Shown here one piece after another: positions 1-9,035 of a stretch of DNA of 64,000 nucleotides. The notes under the pieces are model-generated. The model saw nothing but the letters and a program-made list of their open reading frames with translations. It had not been told where the DNA came from and ran no database searches. The number at the start of each line of letters is the position of its first letter. The stretch's first letter is position 1. The DNA is taken from assembly GCF_000439085.1 (NCBI RefSeq), contig NZ_AUUA01000002.1, forward strand, positions 62,001-126,000, in the 5' to 3' direction. The DNA is from Leminorella grimontii ATCC 33999 = DSM 5078 (GTDB lineage: Bacteria > Pseudomonadota > Gammaproteobacteria > Enterobacterales > Enterobacteriaceae). The position numbers and the translations under genes are program-made.

Positions 1-707
1 AGCGCGCGGTCTTTATCCAACTGCTCAACGCCCGAGGTCATACGGTTAAAGGCGCGCGTCACCGAACGGACCTCCGACGCGCCGTACTCCCGCAGCGGAG
101 GTGGAATAACGCCGGTCCCTACCTGCTGGGCCGCGTGTTCAAGGTCCGCCAGCGGCCGGTTTTGAATGCGAATAAACAGCCATGCGCCGCCTATCACCAT
201 CAGGATGATAGCCAGCGTATAGCGGAAAAGCGGGGCGAACTCCCCCTGACGAATTTCGGTCAACGGCACCCTCACCCAAACCTCGGGCGAGAGATCGGTT
301 TTTAGCCACACCACCGGCGAATGGTTGCCCAGCTGGATGCGCACTTCCGTCGGGCTACCGAGCTGCTGTTCCATTTGACGACTAAGAAACTCATAGCGCT
401 GCGCCCAACGCAGGCCGCTTTCTTCTGCAGATTCATCGGTATGCAGCGAGATGCCCAGCTCGCGGTACATTTCCTTCTGAAACTGAGGAGGGACCTCCAA
501 ATACGATCCGTCCTCCAGCCTCAGGCGGTCCGTCATCAGCATACGGACCTCATAGGCGAGCACTTTATTAAACTGCTGAATGCTCGGCAAAATGGCGAAA
601 TTCAGCACCACGAAGTACGTCGTCACCAGGCTGATAAACAGCAGAGTGATGATTAAAAGCAGCGTCCGTGCGACTGCACTTCGGGGTGGGAACCGCCAAA
701 ACTTCAT
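1..707 (-). CDS. envZ: Osmosensor histidine kinase EnvZ (partial, N-terminal part)
   Basis: The reading frame starts at ATG 707-705 and runs off the left edge, leaving about 235 residues. It begins MKFWRFPPRSAVARTLLL. There is a first transmembrane helix at about residues 15-35, a periplasmic loop, a second helix at about 160-180 and then a HAMP linker. The window ends within the EQLDKDRA stretch, just before the expected SHDLRTPL phospho-acceptor box, so the catalytic half is not seen. EnvZ is the inner-membrane kinase/phosphatase that sets OmpR phosphorylation in response to osmolarity. Its start overlaps the ompR stop as ATGA, which indicates translational coupling. The identity rests on the ompR neighbour and on similarity to E. 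coli EnvZ. Confidence 0.93.
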   Translation of the reverse strand, partial: MKFWRFPPRSAVARTLLLIITLLFISLVTTYFVVLNFAILPSIQQFNKVLAYEVRMLMTDRLRLEDGSYLEVPPQFQKEMYRELGISLHTDESAEESGLRWAQRYEFLSRQMEQQLGSPTEVRIQLGNHSPVVWLKTDLSPEVWVRVPLTEIRQGEFAPLFRYTLAIILMVIGGAWLFIRIQNRPLADLEHAAQQVGTGVIPPPLREYGASEVRSVTRAFNRMTSGVEQLDKDRA

Positions 708-1423
708 GCAGCGCTACCGTCCGGCACGAAGACGTAGCCTAACCCCCATACGGTTTGAATATAGCGCGGATGTGCGGCGTCTTCTTCCACCATGCGGCGC
801 AGGCGGGAGATCTGTACGTCGATGGAGCGCTCCATTGCACTGTATTCGCGTCCGCGAGCCAGGTTCATCAGCTTATCGCGAGACAGCGGCTCACGGGGAT
901 GGCTCACCAGCGCCTTAAGCACGGCAAACTCTCCGCTAGTCAACGGCATCGGCTCGTCGTCTTTAAACATTTCCCGCGTTCCCAGGTTCAGCTTGAACTT
1001 GCCGAACACGATCACCGCTTCTTCCTGAGAGGGTGCGCCGGGCAGCTCGTTGGCCTGGCGGCGGAGCACCGCACGGATGCGCGCCAGCAGTTCGCGTGGA
1101 TTGAACGGCTTGGGAATATAGTCGTCGGCGCCGATTTCCAAACCGACGATGCGATCGACCTCTTCGCCTTTGGCCGTCACCATAATGATGGGGATCGGAT
1201 TGCTTTGGCTACGCAGGCGGCGGCAGATTGAAAGCCCGTCCTCTCCCGGCAGCATCAGGTCAAGGACCATTAGGTGGAATGACTCACGGGTCAACAGGCG
1301 ATCCATTTGCTCAGCGTTGGCCACACCGCGCACCTGAAAGCCCTGCTCGGTAAGATAACGTTCCAATAAACCGCGTAAACGCATGTCGTCATCAACGACC
1401 AGAATCTTATGATTCTCTTGCAT
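704..1423 (-). CDS. ompR: Two-component response regulator OmpR
   Basis: A 239-residue protein, the usual OmpR length. The receiver domain (about 1-120) has the acidic VVDDD patch near the N-terminus, the phospho-acceptor aspartate in MVLDLMLPGEDG (about residue 55) and the conserved KPFNPREL lysine. The C-terminal winged-helix DNA-binding domain (about 135-235) contains RSIDVQISRLRRMVEED and ends in WGLGYVFVPDG. Phosphorylated by EnvZ, it controls porin genes (ompF/ompC) and other envelope genes. It is the first gene of the leftward ompR-envZ operon. Its promoter must lie in the 129 bp between it and greB. Confidence 0.98.
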   Translation of the reverse strand: MQENHKILVVDDDMRLRGLLERYLTEQGFQVRGVANAEQMDRLLTRESFHLMVLDLMLPGEDGLSICRRLRSQSNPIPIIMVTAKGEEVDRIVGLEIGADDYIPKPFNPRELLARIRAVLRRQANELPGAPSQEEAVIVFGKFKLNLGTREMFKDDEPMPLTSGEFAVLKALVSHPREPLSRDKLMNLARGREYSAMERSIDVQISRLRRMVEEDAAHPRYIQTVWGLGYVFVPDGSAA

Positions 1424-1451
1424 GATTTCACTCCAATAGTTTTTTGCTTAA

Positions 1452-1479
1452 CAGCTAAACGTAATTAATACGTTAGCTG
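1452..1479 (-). promoter_or_regulatory. Stem-loop between greB and ompR
   Basis: An inverted repeat with arms CAGCTAAACGTA and TACGTTAGCTG (one bulged base) around ATTAA lies in the short gap that must hold both the 3' end of greB and the ompR promoter. No U-run follows it in the greB direction, so it is a poor intrinsic terminator. It may be part of the ompR control region. The function is not established. Confidence 0.35.
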
Positions 1480-1552
1480 AGACATCTCAATCTACATAAC
1501 GCACACTTGAAAAATGTTACAAATAATAATAATCGTCAATTACTGTCAGGCA

Positions 1553-2050
1553 CTACGCCTCTTCGCTTTCATCAAACGGGCGATAGCGAATGTCCAAAAT
1601 CCAGTAAGTCGCCCAGCCGTTGGGCGTTTGTACGCTGACTTCATCATCAATCCGCTTTCCAAGCAGCGCCCTGGCTACGGGCGAATCAATCGAGATCCAT
1701 TTTTTAAACGGTTCAAACTCGTCGGGCCCGACCAGGCGATAAACGTTAACCTCTCCGTCTTCGTTTTCGACCTTAACCCACGCGCCGAAAAACACCCGAC
1801 CTTCCTGCTGCGGGCTGGGGTCGACTATCTTCAACACCTCAAGGCGCTTGGTGAGAAAACGTACCCGGCGGTCGATTTCCCGCAGCCGCTTTTTACCGTA
1901 AATATATTCCGCATTTTCAGAACGATCGCCGAGAGCCGCGGCTTCAGATACCGCCTGCGTCACTCTGGGACGTTCCTCACGCCATAAATACTTAAGCTCG
2001 CTGTCAAGCGCCATCCAGCCCTGACGCGTAATGTAATTACTTTTTGCCAT
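1553..2050 (-). CDS. greB: Transcript cleavage factor GreB
   Basis: A 165-residue protein (E. coli 158). The N-terminal coiled coil that inserts into the RNA polymerase secondary channel occupies about 1-75 and carries the acidic tip GDRSENAEY. The C-terminal FKBP-like domain spans about 80-160. GreB stimulates RNA polymerase to cut backtracked transcripts and so restarts arrested elongation. YGKKRLREIDRRVRFL is typical of GreB rather than GreA. It is transcribed leftward, in tandem with ompR-envZ. In E. coli, greB is divergent from ompR and co-directional with yhgF/tex, so this gene is inverted relative to that arrangement. Confidence 0.95.
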   Translation of the reverse strand: MAKSNYITRQGWMALDSELKYLWREERPRVTQAVSEAAALGDRSENAEYIYGKKRLREIDRRVRFLTKRLEVLKIVDPSPQQEGRVFFGAWVKVENEDGEVNVYRLVGPDEFEPFKKWISIDSPVARALLGKRIDDEVSVQTPNGWATYWILDIRYRPFDESEEA

Positions 2051-2176
2051 CAGATTCCCTACGCTACAATTGCTCTCAAATTGTAGCGTAACTCTTGGAA
2101 GTTAACCTGACGTCTCGCTGAGTCAGGCATAAAATTCTGTCTATCTTATCGCTATTTAGGCTGATTTCATCCGGTT

Positions 2177-2378
2177 TATACTCTAAATAATTCAAGTTTC
2201 AGGAAGGCGGCAAGCGAGGGAATCCCTAGGAGCGTACGTAAGTACGTGACTAGGGTGAGCGACAAATCTGTCTGGAACAGATTTGAACGTCGCTTGCGGC
2301 GGCCCGTAAGGGCGAGGCCCATGGAGGGGCCGAGTATTTGCAGCCAACGCACCTGAAACTTGAAGTATGACGAGTATA
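2177..2378. repeat. ERIC element with one inserted hairpin cassette (202 bp)
   Basis: An ERIC (enterobacterial repetitive intergenic consensus) palindrome. The ends pair as TATACTC...GAGTATA and CAAGTTTCAGG...CCTGAAACTTG. The centre pairs as CCCTAG-GAG-CGTAC around GTAA with GTACG-TGA-CTAGGG. It is 75 bp longer than the 127-bp copy at 47507 because of a cassette at 2261-2339 in the right arm. It fills most of the greB-tex gap and ends 65 bp before the tex start, so it is probably transcribed with tex. Confidence 0.93.
2261..2339 (+). repeat. Multi-hairpin cassette inside an ERIC (copy A)
   Basis: A 79-bp insertion after the GA of GTGAGCGA. It holds successive stem-loops: CAAATCTG/CAGATTTG (2263-2285), a spacer AAC, CGTCGC/GCGGCG (2288-2301), GCCC/GGGC (2302-2313) and GGCCC/GGGCC (2316-2331). 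The same order of stems recurs at 46243-46314, 46367-46445 and on the minus strand at 10543-10615 with different stem sequences. Confidence 0.8.
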
Positions 2379-2443
2379 TCTGGAATTTTTATTCAGGAAT
2401 CCGTATAACGGACTCATTTTTCACACAACAGCGTACAAGCTTT

Positions 2444-4765
2444 ATGAATAATCGATTAAGTCACACGATTGCCGCTGAGCTTCAGGTCAGGCCCGAACAG
2501 GTTTTATCCACCGTTAATCTTTTGGACGAAGGCAACACCGTTCCCTTTATCGCCCGCTATCGTAAAGAGGTCACCGGGGGGCTGGACGACACCCAGCTTC
2601 GCCAGTTGGAAACCCGGCTTACCTATCTGCGCGAACTTGAGGCCCGCCGCCAAACGATACTTAATTCTATTGAAGAACAGGGTAAGCTAACGCCGGAACT
2701 GAGCAAAGCGATTAACGAGACGCTCAATAAAACCGAGCTGGAAGACCTCTACCTGCCCTACAAGCCCAAGCGGAGAACCCGTGGGCAAATCGCCATCGAA
2801 GCAGGCCTTGAGCCGCTGGCCAACGGCCTGTGGCAAGACCCGCAGCAGGATCCGGAACAGGCCGCCGCTGCTTACGTTAGTGAAGAAAAAGGCGTGGCCG
2901 ACACCAAAGCGGCGCTCGACGGCGCGCGCTATATCCTGATGGAACGGTTTTCGGAAGACGCCGCTCTGCTGGCGAAAGTGCGCGACTACCTGTCGCGAAA
3001 CGCCTACCTGACTTCCCGCGTAATTGAGGGAAAAGAGGAAGAAGGCGCCAAGTTCCGCGACTACTTCGCCCATCAGGAACCCATCTCCACGACGCCGTCC
3101 CACCGCGCATTGGCCATGTTCCGCGGCCGCAATGAGGGCATCCTGAACCTGACGCTCAACGCCGACCCGCATCACGACGAGCCGCCGCGTGAAAGCCACT
3201 GTGAGCAAATTATTGCCGATCACCTGAACCTTCGCCTTAACGGCGCGCCGGCCGATGGCTGGCGCAAGGCGGTCGTCAACTGGACGTGGCGCATAAAAGT
3301 GCTGATGCACATGGAAACCGAGCTGATGGGCGCCCTGCGCGAAAAGGCAGAGGAAGAGGCGATTAACGTTTTTGCCCGCAACGTCCACGATCTGCTGATG
3401 GCGGCGCCCGCAGGGCTTCGCGCCACCATGGGGTTGGATCCGGGCCTTCGCACCGGCGTTAAGGTCGCCGTCGTCGACGCGACCGGCAAGCTGGTCGCCA
3501 CCGACACCATCTACCCCCACACCGGGCAGGCAGCCAAAGCCGCCGCCGTAGTGGCCGCGCTTTGCATTAAGCACGGCGTTGAGCTGGTCGCTATCGGCAA
3601 CGGCACCGCCTCCAGAGAAACCGAACGCTTCTATCTGGACGTACAGCGCCAATTCCCCGACGTCAAAGGGCAAAAGGTGATCGTCAGCGAAGCGGGCGCG
3701 TCGGTGTATTCCGCCTCTGAGCTGGCCGCCGCCGAATTCCCGAATCTGGACGTATCCCTGCGCGGCGCGGTGTCTATCGCTCGTCGCCTGCAGGATCCGC
3801 TGGCGGAACTGGTGAAGATCGACCCCAAATCAATCGGCGTAGGCCAATACCAGCACGACGTAAGCCAAACGCTGCTGGCGCGCAGGCTGGATGCGGTCGT
3901 CGAGGACTGCGTTAACGCCGTCGGCGTCGACCTCAACACCGCCTCGGTGCCGCTCTTGACCCGCGTGGCGGGCTTAAGCCGCGCCATTGCGCAGAACATC
4001 GTCGACTGGCGAGACGCCAACGGCAAGTTCAGCAATCGCGAACAGTTGCTGAAGGTCAGCCGCCTGGGACCGAAGGCCTTCGAACAGTGCGCCGGCTTTT
4101 TGCGCATCAACCACGGCGACAACCCGCTGGACGCCTCTACCGTTCACCCGGAAAGCTACCCGGTCGTCGAGCGAATTCTGGCCGCTACCCGTAAAACGCT
4201 GCACGACCTGATGGGCAACCCAGAGTCGCTGCGCGGCATCAACGCCCGCGACTTTATCGACGAGCGCGTCGGTCTGCCGACCGTTAACGACATCCTCAAA
4301 GAGCTGGAAAAGCCGGGCCGCGATCCGCGCCCTGAATTTAAAACCGCCAGCTTCGCCGACGGCGTAGAGACGCTGGACGACCTGAAGATCGGCATGATTC
4401 TGGAAGGCACCGTCACCAACGTCACCAACTTTGGCGCGTTTGTCGACATCGGCGTCCATCAGGACGGCTTGGTTCACATCTCGTCTCTGGCGGACAAGTT
4501 TGTTGAAGATCCGCACAAGGTGGTGAAAACCGGCGATATCGTTAAGGTCAAAGTGATGGAGGTCGATCTGGCCCGCAAGCGCATCGCACTGTCGATGCGA
4601 CTGGACGAACAGCCGGGGGAAGGCAATAGCCGCCGGTCGTCCTCGCCGGAGAGAGAAAAATCACAGCGTCCGTCTTCAGGCCAACGCGGCAAGCCTGCGC
4701 CCGGCGCCAACAACAGCGCTATGGGCGACGCGCTCGCCGCGGCGTTTGGCAAAATGAAGCGTTAG
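2444..4765 (+). CDS. tex: Tex family RNA-binding transcription accessory protein (YhgF)
   Basis: A 773-residue protein, the same length as E. coli YhgF. The ATG at 2444 ([15 protein letters not shown]) fits the family start. An in-frame ATG at 2360 would add 28 residues encoded partly by the end of the ERIC repeat and is unlikely. Domain order: helical Tex N-terminal domain with [17 protein letters not shown], YqgF/RNase H-like domain around [18 protein letters not shown], helix-hairpin-helix region ([16 protein letters not shown] to [15 protein letters not shown]), and an S1 RNA-binding domain ([16 protein letters not shown] to ALSMRLDE). A basic, Ser/Pro-rich tail follows. Tex binds nucleic acid and affects transcription; its precise role is poorly defined. 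Confidence 0.96.
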   Translation: MNNRLSHTIAAELQVRPEQVLSTVNLLDEGNTVPFIARYRKEVTGGLDDTQLRQLETRLTYLRELEARRQTILNSIEEQGKLTPELSKAINETLNKTELEDLYLPYKPKRRTRGQIAIEAGLEPLANGLWQDPQQDPEQAAAAYVSEEKGVADTKAALDGARYILMERFSEDAALLAKVRDYLSRNAYLTSRVIEGKEEEGAKFRDYFAHQEPISTTPSHRALAMFRGRNEGILNLTLNADPHHDEPPRESHCEQIIADHLNLRLNGAPADGWRKAVVNWTWRIKVLMHMETELMGALREKAEEEAINVFARNVHDLLMAAPAGLRATMGLDPGLRTGVKVAVVDATGKLVATDTIYPHTGQAAKAAAVVAALCIKHGVELVAIGNGTASRETERFYLDVQRQFPDVKGQKVIVSEAGASVYSASELAAAEFPNLDVSLRGAVSIARRLQDPLAELVKIDPKSIGVGQYQHDVSQTLLARRLDAVVEDCVNAVGVDLNTASVPLLTRVAGLSRAIAQNIVDWRDANGKFSNREQLLKVSRLGPKAFEQCAGFLRINHGDNPLDASTVHPESYPVVERILAATRKTLHDLMGNPESLRGINARDFIDERVGLPTVNDILKELEKPGRDPRPEFKTASFADGVETLDDLKIGMILEGTVTNVTNFGAFVDIGVHQDGLVHISSLADKFVEDPHKVVKTGDIVKVKVMEVDLARKRIALSMRLDEQPGEGNSRRSSSPEREKSQRPSSGQRGKPAPGANNSAMGDALAAAFGKMKR

Positions 4766-4781
4766 CTTTTTAAGTTCGACG

Positions 4782-4811
4782 CCCTTGCCCGCTATGCATA
4801 GCGGGCAAGGG
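4782..4811 (+). terminator. Perfect 30-bp palindrome after tex
   Basis: Arms CCCTTGCCCGCTAT and ATAGCGGGCAAGGG flank a 2-base centre, 17 bp after the tex stop. The stem is very stable but no T-run follows, so it may protect the 3' end or terminate inefficiently. Confidence 0.5.
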
Positions 4812-5355
4812 AGCGACATTAAAATTGTTTGATGACGGTTACATTTTCCTTTTAATCACCGGCCGAATAACAACACATTTTATTTAACATTCTGCCTTCG
4901 CCGCTTTTTATAAAAACGAATAGTAAAGGACGATAAATATTCTTTTTATTGTTTTCTCTTTTTCGCCGGCTCACATTGCCAAAAATAAAACGCCGTTATT
5001 TCGTCGAGTTACGAAAGACTCACTTTACGGCGGCACCGACGCCCCTCACCCAGCGTTAATCAACCGTCAGAGCCTGGCCGCAGTGTGAGTTACTCGTAAT
5101 TTTCACATAAAAATAACAATTTAATTTACTTCCGTGACGGCGATAGACAAACGGCGTAATAATTATTTACGCTTAGCGGCCAGTGTGGCATTGTGTACGA
5201 TAATCATTATTACTAACATTAACGCGGTGAGTACAAACCGCGTATAAATTGCCCGTTGACTAATAAAAGCGGCGGGAAATTACCGCTTATTGCCACACTT
5301 TATTCTGTGAAGTCGAGTATTGTCGTCAATCGTGAGTTTAGGTTAAAAATACGCT
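4812..5355. other. AT-rich intergenic region upstream of feoA
   Basis: No convincing gene is seen in this 540-bp stretch. A small ORF from 5256 overlaps feoA in another frame and has no family resemblance. The region is AT-rich in its left half and carries the Fur site at 5199 near its right end. The feo promoter is expected here. I did not find a convincing FNR site, although feo is FNR-activated in E. coli. Confidence 0.6.
5199..5211 (+). promoter_or_regulatory. Fur box of the feoABC operon
   Basis: GATAATCATTATT is a textbook 6-1-6 Fur core. It lies 145 bp before feoA. Fur with Fe2+ would repress feoABC when iron is sufficient. Confidence 0.75.
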
Positions 5356-5583
5356 ATGACACCGCTACAGCCTCAGCACTCCTACAAAATCGTTGGCTTT
5401 ACGCCGAGCATCAATCCTGCGTATCGCCAAAAGCTGCTCTCTCTGGGCATGCTCCCCGGCTCCGTGTTTAAAGTGATCCGAATTGCTCCGCTGGGCGACC
5501 CCATTCAAATAGAAACGCCGCGCGTTTGCCTAATGCTTCGCAGAAAGGATTTGGATTTAATCAGGCTCAGCCCGGCCGACTGA
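5356..5583 (+). CDS. feoA: Ferrous iron transport protein A (FeoA)
   Basis: A 75-residue, single SH3-like FeoA domain. The family stretch [16 protein letters not shown] is at about 20-36, followed by [14 protein letters not shown] and a final [11 protein letters not shown] strand. FeoA is a small cytosolic partner of the FeoB permease and is needed for full Fe2+ uptake. It is the first gene of a rightward feoA-feoB-feoC operon, 61 bp before feoB, downstream of a Fur box. Confidence 0.97.
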   Translation: MTPLQPQHSYKIVGFTPSINPAYRQKLLSLGMLPGSVFKVIRIAPLGDPIQIETPRVCLMLRRKDLDLIRLSPAD

Positions 5584-5644
5584 AGCGCTGACGCTCCCGC
5601 CCGCAGCTTCGCTAATTCATTGACTTTTCGCCGTTGGTTAACAC

Positions 5645-7960
5645 ATGAAACAACTTACTATCGGGTTAATCGGTAACCCAAACTCAGGTAAAACCACGCT
5701 GTTCAATCAGCTGACCGGCTCGCGCCAGCGCGTAGGAAACTGGGCCGGGGTCACCGTTGAGCGTAAGGAAGGCCATTTCAAAACCGAAGCGCATCAGGCC
5801 ACGCTGGTCGATCTGCCCGGTACCTATTCATTGACGACGATTTCCGCTCAGGCTTCTCTCGATGAGCAAATCGCCTGCCACTATATTTTAAGCGGCGAAG
5901 CGGACCTGATCCTGAACGTGGTCGACGCATCCAATCTGGAACGCAGCCTCTATTTAACGCTGCAGATTCTGGAGCTGGGCATTCCCTGCATCGTCGCGCT
6001 GAACATGCTCGACATTGCCCGCCACCAGCGCATCGACATCGATATCGATGCGCTGTCCAATAAGCTCGGATGCCCGGTTATCCCGCTGGTTTCCACCCGC
6101 GGACGCGGCTTAAAAGAGCTGAAGGCGGCGATTGATAACCGCAGGCCTAACCTTCACGCATCGCTGACAACCTACCCGGAAGAGATCGAAGCCCAAGCGG
6201 TACGCCTGGCGGAAAAAATGCCGGAAACGCTTTCCGCACAGGAAAGACGCTGGCTGGCGCTACAGATGCTTGAAGGCGATATTTATAGCCGCACGCTGGC
6301 AGGGCAGGCCGAATCCTTACTGCCGGAAGCGCGAGAAATTCTACAGCGCCACTATCAGGAAGACCCCGGGCTCATCATTGCCGATACGCGCTATCAGGTC
6401 ATCGCTTCCGTTTGCCACGACGTCCACAACCTCAGCCAGGCCACGCCGAGCAGGCTGACGCAGCAGTTGGATAAAATCGTCATCAACCGCTGGCTGGGGC
6501 TGCCCATCTTTCTGTTTGTGATGTACCTGATGTTCGTGCTGGCGATTAACATCGGCGGCGCGCTGCAGCCGCTGTTCGACGTCGGCTCTTCGGCCATCTT
6601 TATTTCCGGCATTCAGTGGGTCGGCCATACGCTAAGCTTCCCCGATTGGCTGACGATATTTCTCGCTCAGGGCATCGGCGGCGGCATCAACACCGTGCTG
6701 CCGCTGGTTCCTCAGATTGGCCTGATGTACCTGTTCCTGGCCTTTCTGGAGGACTCCGGCTACATGGCCCGTGCGGCGTTCGTCATGGACAAGCTGATGT
6801 ACGCGCTGGGGCTGCCCGGCAAGTCGTTCGTTCCGCTTATCGTCGGCTTCGGCTGCAACGTGCCTTCGGTAATGGGCACCCGCACGCTGGACGCGCCGCG
6901 CGAGCGGATCATGACCATCCTGATGGCGCCGTTTATGTCCTGCGGCGCGCGGCTGGCCATCTTCGCCGTTTTCTCCGCCGCGTTCTTTGGTAAAGACGGC
7001 GCGCTGGTAGTGTTCTCGCTCTATATTCTGGGCATCGTGGTCGCCATCCTGACCGGGCTGATGCTCAAGTACACCATCATGCGCGGCGAAGCGACGCCGT
7101 TCATTATGGAGCTGCCGGTCTATCACGTTCCCCACGTCAAAAGCCTGCTGCTGCAAACCTGGCAGCGCCTGAAAGGATTCGTGCTGCGCGCAGGGACGGT
7201 GATCGTCATCGCCAGCGTGCTGATAGGCGGCCTCAACAGCTTCTCCTTCTCCGGCAAGCCGGTAAATAACATTAACGATTCGGCCCTGGCCGCCACCAGC
7301 CGCGTAATAACGCCGCTGCTTAAGCCGATGGGCGTCACCGAAGACAACTGGCAGGCGACGGTCGGTCTGATTACCGGCGCGATGGCCAAAGAGGTGGTAG
7401 TCGGCACGCTCAACACGCTGTATACCGCCGAGCAAATCACCAGCGAGCCGTTTGACTATGAAAACTTCAACCTGCTCACCGAGCTGGAAGGCGCCGTCAC
7501 CGAAACCTGGGACAGCCTGAAAGACACCTTCTCCCTGAGCGCGCTGAGCAACCCCATCGAGGCCAGCAAGGGCGACGGTGAAATGGCCGGCACGTCAATG
7601 GGCGTGATGAGCAGCAAATTCGGCAGCGTTTCCGCCGCCTACAGCTACCTGATTTTTGTTCTGCTCTATATTCCCTGCGTCTCCGTGATGGGTGCTATCG
7701 CGAGGGAAAGCAGCAAAAGCTGGATGCTGTTCTCCATCCTCTGGGGTCTGGACGTCGCCTACAGCTTGGCGACCGGCTTCTACCAGTTGGCCAACTTCAG
7801 CGCGCACCCTACTCAGAGTACGGTCGCCATTGCGCTTATCGTCGCGTTTAACGCCCTGGTGATATACGCGCTCTACCGCATGCGGGATCGGGCGATGATG
7901 CGCGTTCCGACCAAAACGCCTCAGTCCTGCTGCGACAACAAAACGGGGCACTGCCACTAA
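5645..7960 (+). CDS. feoB: Ferrous iron permease FeoB
   Basis: A 771-residue protein (E. coli 773). The N-terminal G domain has the P-loop GNPNSGKTT (about 10-18), switch G2 in NWAGVTVERKEG, G3 DLPG and G4 NMLD. A GDI helical domain follows, then a polytopic membrane region from about residue 280 with two gate-type repeats: FGCNVPSVMGTR and, later, the conserved AMAKEVVVGTLNTLY. The tail ends in a Cys-rich CCDNKTGHCH. It imports Fe2+ across the inner membrane and is most important in anaerobic or acidic conditions. Its stop overlaps the feoC start as TAATG. Confidence 0.98.
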   Translation: MKQLTIGLIGNPNSGKTTLFNQLTGSRQRVGNWAGVTVERKEGHFKTEAHQATLVDLPGTYSLTTISAQASLDEQIACHYILSGEADLILNVVDASNLERSLYLTLQILELGIPCIVALNMLDIARHQRIDIDIDALSNKLGCPVIPLVSTRGRGLKELKAAIDNRRPNLHASLTTYPEEIEAQAVRLAEKMPETLSAQERRWLALQMLEGDIYSRTLAGQAESLLPEAREILQRHYQEDPGLIIADTRYQVIASVCHDVHNLSQATPSRLTQQLDKIVINRWLGLPIFLFVMYLMFVLAINIGGALQPLFDVGSSAIFISGIQWVGHTLSFPDWLTIFLAQGIGGGINTVLPLVPQIGLMYLFLAFLEDSGYMARAAFVMDKLMYALGLPGKSFVPLIVGFGCNVPSVMGTRTLDAPRERIMTILMAPFMSCGARLAIFAVFSAAFFGKDGALVVFSLYILGIVVAILTGLMLKYTIMRGEATPFIMELPVYHVPHVKSLLLQTWQRLKGFVLRAGTVIVIASVLIGGLNSFSFSGKPVNNINDSALAATSRVITPLLKPMGVTEDNWQATVGLITGAMAKEVVVGTLNTLYTAEQITSEPFDYENFNLLTELEGAVTETWDSLKDTFSLSALSNPIEASKGDGEMAGTSMGVMSSKFGSVSAAYSYLIFVLLYIPCVSVMGAIARESSKSWMLFSILWGLDVAYSLATGFYQLANFSAHPTQSTVAIALIVAFNALVIYALYRMRDRAMMRVPTKTPQSCCDNKTGHCH

Positions 7961-8208
7961 TGGCAAGCCTTATCGCCATTCGGGATGCCGTCGCCCTGCT
8001 CGGCATCGCCGAACTCAACCAGCTCAGCCGGCAGTTTAACCAACCGCCGGCTCTGATGCAGGCGATGCTAAAGCAGCTCGAAAGCATGGGGCAAATTGAA
8101 CGCGTTGAAGTGGACGAGCACTGCGCCATCGGCGCCTGTAAGAACTGCCCGGAGGGGAAGGCTTGCGTGACCGAGGCTTACAGAATCAAGAAGCACATCT
8201 CTGCCTAA
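7960..8208 (+). CDS. feoC: FeoC, small winged-helix Feo regulator
   Basis: An 82-residue protein (E. coli 78). The N-terminal winged helix (about 1-60, [20 protein letters not shown]) is followed by a cysteine cluster, C-x4-C-x2-C-x5-C in [15 protein letters not shown]. In Klebsiella this cluster binds an oxygen-sensitive Fe-S centre and FeoC shields FeoB from FtsH. It overlaps feoB by one base and its 3' end overlaps the convergent bioH by 4 bp. Confidence 0.93.
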   Translation: MASLIAIRDAVALLGIAELNQLSRQFNQPPALMQAMLKQLESMGQIERVEVDEHCAIGACKNCPEGKACVTEAYRIKKHISA

Positions 8209-8987
8209 CCTGCCGCACCTTCAACAAACTCCCTGACTTCGCGACAAAACGCCTCCGGATGCGACATAAACGGCGCATGGGCGGCGTGGGCTATCGTCCG
8301 CGACGCGGAACCGGGCCAGAGCGCGTCAACCAGAGGGATGACGCGCCTTGGCACCAGGCCGTCCTGAGAGCCGTAGATCCGCAAGCCCGGCATCGGCAGC
8401 GTTTTGAGGGCCGCGCGCAGATCGTTTTCAGCCAGCAGGGTCAAACCGCCGTTCAGCACTGCGACGTCCGGCATCGGGCTGCCGGAAACGGCCTGCTTCA
8501 GAAGGCGCACGTCGGCCTGGGCGTCGGGTGCGCCGAGCGCCTGAAGTTCTAAAAAGCGGTGGACGGTAAGCTCGAAGTCCGCGCTGAGCTGGCGTTCAAA
8601 CCCGCGTAAAACCGCGTTTCTAATACCGGGCCAGCCTTCCTGCGGCTTTTCAACAAAGCAGGGGGAGGACGCAACCGTAATCAATGCCTCTATCCTCTCC
8701 GGGTAATCCAGCGCCGCTTGGCTCGCCACCAGCCCGCCCATCGACCAGCCTAACCATACGGCGCCGGAAGGAACGTTGTCCGTAACGACTTTCGCCATCT
8801 CCCCAAGCGTTAAAACGCCAAACTCCCGGCTGCGGCCGTAGCCGGGCAAGTCGATAAGGTGTAAGCGAAAATGCGGCGCAAGCCGCCCCGTAATGCAATG
8901 CCAAACCTCGGCATTCAGCCCCCATCCGTGCAGCAGCACAAGATCGCACCGCCCTTCTCCGATCGTCCGCTTAAACAGCGTTGCCAT
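8205..8987 (-). CDS. bioH: Pimeloyl-[ACP] methyl ester esterase BioH
   Basis: A 260-residue alpha/beta hydrolase. The nucleophile is the serine of GWSMGG (about residue 82), the acid is in GSQDGLVP (about 207) and the histidine is in [12 protein letters not shown] (about 235). The oxyanion region is [12 protein letters not shown]. BioH demethylates pimeloyl-ACP methyl ester, ending the disguised fatty-acid route that makes the biotin precursor. It is a single leftward gene, separated by about 48 bp from divergent gntX, as in E. coli. An AGGAT ribosome site precedes the ATG. Confidence 0.96.
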   Translation of the reverse strand: MATLFKRTIGEGRCDLVLLHGWGLNAEVWHCITGRLAPHFRLHLIDLPGYGRSREFGVLTLGEMAKVVTDNVPSGAVWLGWSMGGLVASQAALDYPERIEALITVASSPCFVEKPQEGWPGIRNAVLRGFERQLSADFELTVHRFLELQALGAPDAQADVRLLKQAVSGSPMPDVAVLNGGLTLLAENDLRAALKTLPMPGLRIYGSQDGLVPRRVIPLVDALWPGSASRTIAHAAHAPFMSHPEAFCREVREFVEGAAG

Positions 8988-9035
8988 AAGTTAATATCCT
9001 GACCGTCGTTCGCCCCTTTGGGCCAAGGAGAAATA

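Noticed and set aside
2360-2443. Upstream in-frame start of tex giving 28 extra residues
   Set aside because: The extension is encoded by the end of the ERIC repeat, has no ribosome site or homology, and the shorter form equals the E. coli length.
2687-3673. 328-codon open frame on the minus strand within tex
   Set aside because: An antisense shadow of a GC-rich gene; the translation has no domain resemblance.
5256-5471. 71-codon ORF upstream of and overlapping feoA
   Set aside because: It overlaps feoA in another frame, has no ribosome site and its last third is a shadow of feoA.
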